A stretch of 64,000 bases of DNA, taken from assembly GCA_947575805.1 (NCBI GenBank), contig CANPOY010000003.1:44813-108812 (forward strand), given 5' to 3'. Below, one piece after another: positions 60,009 to 64,000 of this stretch; position 1 is the stretch's first letter, and every line of letters starts with the position of its first letter. This stretch comes from an uncultured Lachnospiraceae bacterium (lineage in GTDB: Bacteria > Bacillota > Clostridia > Lachnospirales > Lachnospiraceae). The notes beneath the pieces were generated by a model, which did no database searches, was not told the origin of the DNA, and saw only the letters and a program-made list of their open reading frames with translations. The position numbers were made by a program, and so were the translations under genes.

Positions 60009-62087
60009 ATGAAATTTGAACCGAAGACTCTCGATTATGATCTCAGCCCCTATACCGGTCTGACCAGGGAAAGCTGGCTGGAGGCGGGGAAATATATGCT
60101 GGAAGGAATCTTCCGGCATATTAAAAGCTTTGAGGATCCCGTAGTGGTGCCCAGGCAGGAGACCCGGATTACCTATCCTCACCTGCAGGACTCGGAGGAG
60201 GCCCAGCATACCCAGCGTCTTGCAGAGGTATTTGAAGGACTTACCAGATCCTTCTTTATCGCGGCGCCCATGATACAGAATCTGCCGGAGCTGGAAGTCT
60301 GCGGATATTCCATGGCGAATTATTACAGGAATCAGGTGCTGCGCTGCTGCACAAAGGGCGATCCGCTTTATATCGGTACTTATGAGGACCAGCAGGACAT
60401 TACAGGCCATGCCGATCCCTTCCGGCCTTTTCAGCAGACGGTGGAGACCTGTGCCCTGGTTATCTGTCTCTGGATCAGCAGGCAGCAGATCTGGGATACA
60501 TATTCGAAAGAAGAGAAGGACGTGATAGCGGACTTCCTGGAGTCTTATGCCCATGAAAATACGGTACCTCAGAACTGGCGGCTGTTCAATATGCTGGATA
60601 TGGCGTTCCTGCATATGGAAGGCTATCCCATTCAAAAGGACGTGATGCTGGATCATGCCCAGGCGATTCTGAATTATTATGCAGGGGACGGCTGGTATCG
60701 GGACGGCCACTCTTTTGATTATTATTCCTGCTGGGCCTTTCATATGTACACTCCGATCTGGAATCTCTGGTATGGTTATGAGAATGCGCCTTATCTGGCA
60801 AAGCAGTTTGAGGAGCATTCCAACAAACTGATGGAAACTTATGGGGATTTCTTTGACAGGGACGGCTGGACAAATATGTGGGGGCGCAGCAATATATACC
60901 GTAATGCTGCTACCAGCGCCTTTGACGGCAATATGCTGCTGCGGGACAGCAAGGGAGATCCGGGGCTGGCAAGGCGCATTTCCTCTGGCTCCCTGATGCA
61001 GTTTTTAGGGCGGGAAGACTTCCTTGCAGACGGTATTCCGACCTTAGGATTCTACAGGCAGTTTTCACCGCTGGTACAGGGATATTCCTGTGCGGAGTCA
61101 CCCTTCTGGCTGGGCAAGGCCTTTCTGTGCCTGCATCTGCCTGCCGGTCATCCCTTCTGGACGGCAAGGGAAAATAACGGAACCTGGGACGGCCTGGGCA
61201 AAGGACAGGTGAAGGTCACTGCCTTAAACGGTCCGGCTCTCTGTTTTTCCAATCATGAGGCCAACGGGGAGACCGTTTTAAGGACGGGCAAGGTAGTCAA
61301 GAATGCAGGTGACATCCATGGCATGTGGAATTATTCCAAGCTTTGCTTTAATACGAAGTACCCATGGGAATCTTCTGCCGGCGGAGATTTGAAGTCCCGA
61401 ATTTGTCCCGTGGAAGCACAGCAGTACGTTTTATTGGACAGTACCACCGGCGGCGTCAGCAGGGCGAACGTAACCTTCTGGCATGGTGAAGAAAAGGGCG
61501 TATTGTACCGCAGACAGTTCTTTGACTATCGGCTGGATACGGAATGTCACTGGATTCAGGCCCTGAATCTGGCGGACTTTACCGTTCCCTACGGGATAGT
61601 CAGGGTGGATAAGCTGAGACTGCACAGATGTCCTGTGGAACTGACTCTGGGTTCCTATGGATTCCCGGACAACGGAACCGATGTGATCGAAAAGACCTTC
61701 AGCGGGGGAAAGGCGGTCATTTTGAAAGGCAGGGATTCCAGGGGGACGGAAAAACAGATGGCTATGACGGTGTACTATGACGGATGGAAGGATCTGCGTC
61801 TGCTGCGCAGCACGGGAACCAATCCGGATTCCGAAAAGTCCTTTGTTCTCTATGCCGTAACGGGCAGGAAGAAGCAGTACGGTTATGAGCCCTACATTCT
61901 GATTTCCCAGGTGCTTACCAAAGAGAGCCATACAGATTTCACGGAGGAGGAGCTGTTCCCCATAGAGGAACTGGTATATTCCGACCCGGAGTGGCGGGGC
62001 GGATACGGTCCTGTGACTCTCCGGCTGAAAGACGGCACCGAAAGGCATGTTGAATTTGAGGGAATAGAGGGACGGCTGATGCTGTGA
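60009..62087 (+). CDS. DUF2264 family protein (GH154-like glycosidase)
   Basis: A 692-residue protein of the DUF2264 type. The N-terminal (alpha/alpha)-type domain has NWRLFNMLDMAFLHMEGYPI, GWYRDGHSFDYYSCWAFH and WGRSNIYRNAATSAFDG. The C-terminal part is beta-rich. As far as I recall, DUF2264 underlies glycoside hydrolase family GH154 (beta-glucuronidase-type activities); that link is from memory. No signal peptide is visible, so it probably acts on imported oligosaccharides. AAGGAAGG precedes ATG 60009. It follows the ABC exporter by about 50 bases and may share its transcript. Confidence 0.85.
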   Translation: MKFEPKTLDYDLSPYTGLTRESWLEAGKYMLEGIFRHIKSFEDPVVVPRQETRITYPHLQDSEEAQHTQRLAEVFEGLTRSFFIAAPMIQNLPELEVCGYSMANYYRNQVLRCCTKGDPLYIGTYEDQQDITGHADPFRPFQQTVETCALVICLWISRQQIWDTYSKEEKDVIADFLESYAHENTVPQNWRLFNMLDMAFLHMEGYPIQKDVMLDHAQAILNYYAGDGWYRDGHSFDYYSCWAFHMYTPIWNLWYGYENAPYLAKQFEEHSNKLMETYGDFFDRDGWTNMWGRSNIYRNAATSAFDGNMLLRDSKGDPGLARRISSGSLMQFLGREDFLADGIPTLGFYRQFSPLVQGYSCAESPFWLGKAFLCLHLPAGHPFWTARENNGTWDGLGKGQVKVTALNGPALCFSNHEANGETVLRTGKVVKNAGDIHGMWNYSKLCFNTKYPWESSAGGDLKSRICPVEAQQYVLLDSTTGGVSRANVTFWHGEEKGVLYRRQFFDYRLDTECHWIQALNLADFTVPYGIVRVDKLRLHRCPVELTLGSYGFPDNGTDVIEKTFSGGKAVILKGRDSRGTEKQMAMTVYYDGWKDLRLLRSTGTNPDSEKSFVLYAVTGRKKQYGYEPYILISQVLTKESHTDFTEEELFPIEELVYSDPEWRGGYGPVTLRLKDGTERHVEFEGIEGRLML

Positions 62088-62088
62088 G

Positions 62089-63777
62089 TTATTTCACCCT
62101 AAATTTATTCAAAAATTCTTTCTTTGTACAGGGTTTACTGTAATAGTAGCCCTGTATATAGTCCGGCTCCAAAAGGGCAATGCGGGCCAGCTCTTCCGCG
62201 GTCTCGATTCCTTCCACTACCAGGGCCAGGCCCAGCCCGTGCACCATTTTCACAATATGGAGAAGGAGATCGAATTCGTAGGAATTTTCCAGAGCCTTTA
62301 AGGTAAAGCTGCGGTCGATCTTTATGATGTTGGGCCGCAGGTTCCCGATATTAGTCAAATTAGAATATCCCTTGCCGAAGTCGTCCAGCGCGATAGTTAC
62401 GCCCAGTCCCCTCAGCTTGCTCCAGATGCTTCTGACGGCGGTACTGTCTTCTAGATGTCCGCTTTCTGTCAGCTCTGCGATGAGACATTCGGGAGGGAGC
62501 AGAAGGTCATCCAGTATACCCCTTATGTCGTCAAAAAGGGGAGCTTTCAAAAGCTGTATATAGGACAGATTAATGGAGACGCGAAAGCTGGGATACTTTT
62601 GCCGCATTTTTTTGCAGAACATGAGGGCACTCCGTATGACCCACTTGCCCACCGGAATGATCAGGTTGCTTTCCTCCAGAAGAGGGATAATTTCTGACGG
62701 TGAGATCATCTCGTCCGTCTGGGTGCGAAAACGCAGGAGCGCTTCCGCGGCATACAAAGTTTCGTCCTCAATGGTCACCAGGGGCTGGAAATACAGTTCA
62801 AAGCCTCTGAAATTGTCCGATACGGACTGGCGCAGACAACTGTTCAGGTAACGTCTTCGCAGGAAAGCGGAATAATCCTCCTGACGGAAGAAGTACAGTT
62901 GGTTGCGGCCCCGGGCCTTTGCCTCGGACATGGCAAACTCGGAGAGCTTCATCGTTTCACTGTAGGAAGTATAGTCATAATGCTTATTGTCCAGGTCCGC
63001 AAGGGATACAAGGCCCGCGGAGATCGTATAGATCGCCCTGTATCTTTCCCGGGCCACAAGGGAATCCACTTCGCAGCGAATATGCTGGTAAAGACGTTTC
63101 ATCTGATTATAATCGGCCCCTGTCAGATCCAATACCATAAATTCATCGGAGACGATTCTGTATACGTATTGTTTGGGTCCCAGACAACGCTGGATGCAGT
63201 CTGCCACCTCCCGTAGTACGAAATCACCGTAGTCCATGCCGTGCCTTTCGTTGACCAGCTTGAATTCATCAATGCCCAGCCGCATGAACATGGCATTCCG
63301 CAAGGCGGGGGCCATCTGCCTGATATGCTCGTGGAGAGAAGACTCGCCCAGCAGACCGCTGATATTATCCGCCGCAGTCTGGCTGTTTCCGATTTCATTA
63401 ATGCAGCCCACCATCATGCAGGGAATGACTCCGGCAGTGCGCAGAAGGCGTCCGCGACAGTTGATCCAGACAGGGTAACCGTCCTGGCCGATCCAGCGGT
63501 ATTTCATGTTATGCTCGTCTTTTCTGCCGGAAAAGACTTCATCCAGATCCTTTATCAGGGCCTCATAATCGTCGGGATGGACGAAATCCCGGAAGTTTTT
63601 CCGGACATCATGGAAGATGCCCCCCGGCAGTGCAAAGCGGCCCTGGGCATTTTCCGTTATGAAATAAATATCCTGTGTCAAGTCAAGTATATAAAGGTAA
63701 TCGTTCATGCAGGACGCAAATAATTTCGCTATATCACACAGGGACTCAAACCCGGGGAACTTGTCTTCCTTGCTCAT
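62089..63777 (-). CDS. PAS-GGDEF-EAL protein, probable c-di-GMP phosphodiesterase with degenerate GGDEF
   Basis: A 562-residue cytoplasmic protein. It has a PAS-like N-terminus (residues about 15-130: YLYILDLTQDIYFITENAQG), then a GGDEF-like domain whose motif reads VSDEF, so cyclase activity is unlikely. A complete EAL domain follows: EALLRF, NLSYIQL, AELTES, IALDDFGKGYSNL, IIKIDRSF, VVEGIETAEE and IQGYYYSKP. All metal and catalytic residues of active phosphodiesterases are present. It should degrade c-di-GMP, with PAS and the inactive GGDEF as sensors. AAGGAG precedes the ATG. Confidence 0.92.
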   Translation of the reverse strand: MSKEDKFPGFESLCDIAKLFASCMNDYLYILDLTQDIYFITENAQGRFALPGGIFHDVRKNFRDFVHPDDYEALIKDLDEVFSGRKDEHNMKYRWIGQDGYPVWINCRGRLLRTAGVIPCMMVGCINEIGNSQTAADNISGLLGESSLHEHIRQMAPALRNAMFMRLGIDEFKLVNERHGMDYGDFVLREVADCIQRCLGPKQYVYRIVSDEFMVLDLTGADYNQMKRLYQHIRCEVDSLVARERYRAIYTISAGLVSLADLDNKHYDYTSYSETMKLSEFAMSEAKARGRNQLYFFRQEDYSAFLRRRYLNSCLRQSVSDNFRGFELYFQPLVTIEDETLYAAEALLRFRTQTDEMISPSEIIPLLEESNLIIPVGKWVIRSALMFCKKMRQKYPSFRVSINLSYIQLLKAPLFDDIRGILDDLLLPPECLIAELTESGHLEDSTAVRSIWSKLRGLGVTIALDDFGKGYSNLTNIGNLRPNIIKIDRSFTLKALENSYEFDLLLHIVKMVHGLGLALVVEGIETAEELARIALLEPDYIQGYYYSKPCTKKEFLNKFRVK

Positions 63778-63844
63778 AATATATTTTCTCCTTCGTTACA
63801 CGAGCCGTTTCGTGCAACTTGTTTTCTTGATTTGGTATTACTAT

Positions 63845-63874
63845 ATTATACATGAGAAATGGCAGAATTTACAA
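63845..63874 (-). promoter_or_regulatory. Promoter of the GGDEF-EAL gene
   Basis: On the minus strand: TTGTAA (63874-63869), 18 bases, TATAAT (63850-63845). The transcript would start near 63838, about 60 bases before the ATG. Confidence 0.6.
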
Positions 63875-64000
63875 GACAAACGTGTTAAAGCAAATTTTTT
63901 TTTGCTGTTTTGCAAAAAAAGTAATGAAAGAAGGGAGAATATATTGTATAATTCTTAAGGAAAGTATCAGATTCAGAGCGGCAACAAAAAAAGAACAGTT
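63875..64000. other. A+T-rich end of window
   Basis: No gene begins with confidence before the window ends. TGTATAAT at 63945-63952 on the plus strand may be a -10 box for a gene outside the window, but its -35 region is poor. Confidence 0.35.

Noticed and set aside
1..64000. CRISPR arrays, tRNA or rRNA genes, insertion sequences, prophage
   Set aside because: No regularly spaced repeats, cloverleaf-like segments, transposase or phage proteins were recognised on either strand.

Overview
The window looks like chromosomal DNA of a gut Lachnospiraceae-type Clostridium (Firmicutes). The evidence is roughly balanced base composition with A+T-rich islands, strong GGAGG ribosome sites, TTGACA/TATAAT promoters, a bile salt hydrolase, and many carbohydrate genes of clostridial type (MalEFG-like importer, GH13, GH133-like debranching enzyme, GH127, DUF2264). 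No rRNA, tRNA, CRISPR array, transposase or phage gene was seen.

Layout. 1-3.7 kb: tail of a PhoU-domain protein, carboxylesterase, bile salt hydrolase-like enzyme, MutM. 4-12.7 kb: accessory genes (beta-propeller protein, P-loop kinase-like protein, a decayed GNAT/Fic gene, MATE pump, radical SAM protein, S33 hydrolase, papain-like protein of unknown role, EamA transporter, TetR-flavodoxin pair), followed by decayed tetR and FMN-binding-protein remnants. 13.2-24.9 kb: maltodextrin locus with an operator-controlled surface lipoprotein, LacI regulator, GH13 enzyme, binding lipoprotein, two permeases and a large BvgS-like hybrid kinase. No transporter ATPase is encoded here, so a shared MsmK-type ATPase elsewhere is presumed. 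25-29.2 kb: HAD and AraC genes, then an A+T-rich type II restriction-modification pair. 29.2-34.2 kb: second alpha-glucan locus (GH13_31 glucosidase, LacI regulator, debranching enzyme) with CGAAACTC-type operators. 34.2-38.5 kb: a response-regulator/FtsX fusion remnant, HAD phosphatase, small zinc-ribbon protein, HxlR remnant, XRE regulator, truA and an LspA homologue. 38.6-44.8 kb: carbamate kinase, aroA, cysK and metNIQ. 45-50.5 kb: a four-gene operon (zinc-ribbon membrane protein, ABC ATPase, two permeases) behind a leader RNA with competing stems. 50.5-64 kb: tocopherol-cyclase-like protein, RsiV-like DUF3298 protein, GH127 enzyme, heterodimeric ABC exporter, DUF2264 protein and a GGDEF/EAL protein.

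Themes. Starch or maltodextrin would be bound at the surface, imported, cleaved and debranched by products of two loci under LacI control. Several genes are deletion remnants (GNAT/Fic, tetR, FMN-binding protein, REC-FtsX, HxlR), which points to ongoing loss of accessory genes. The best candidates for undescribed biology are the riboswitch-like leader at 45.0 kb with the exporter operon it precedes, the terminator-bearing leader of the hybrid kinase, and a probably leaderless LacI gene. All functions are inferred from motifs read by eye; no database search was possible.
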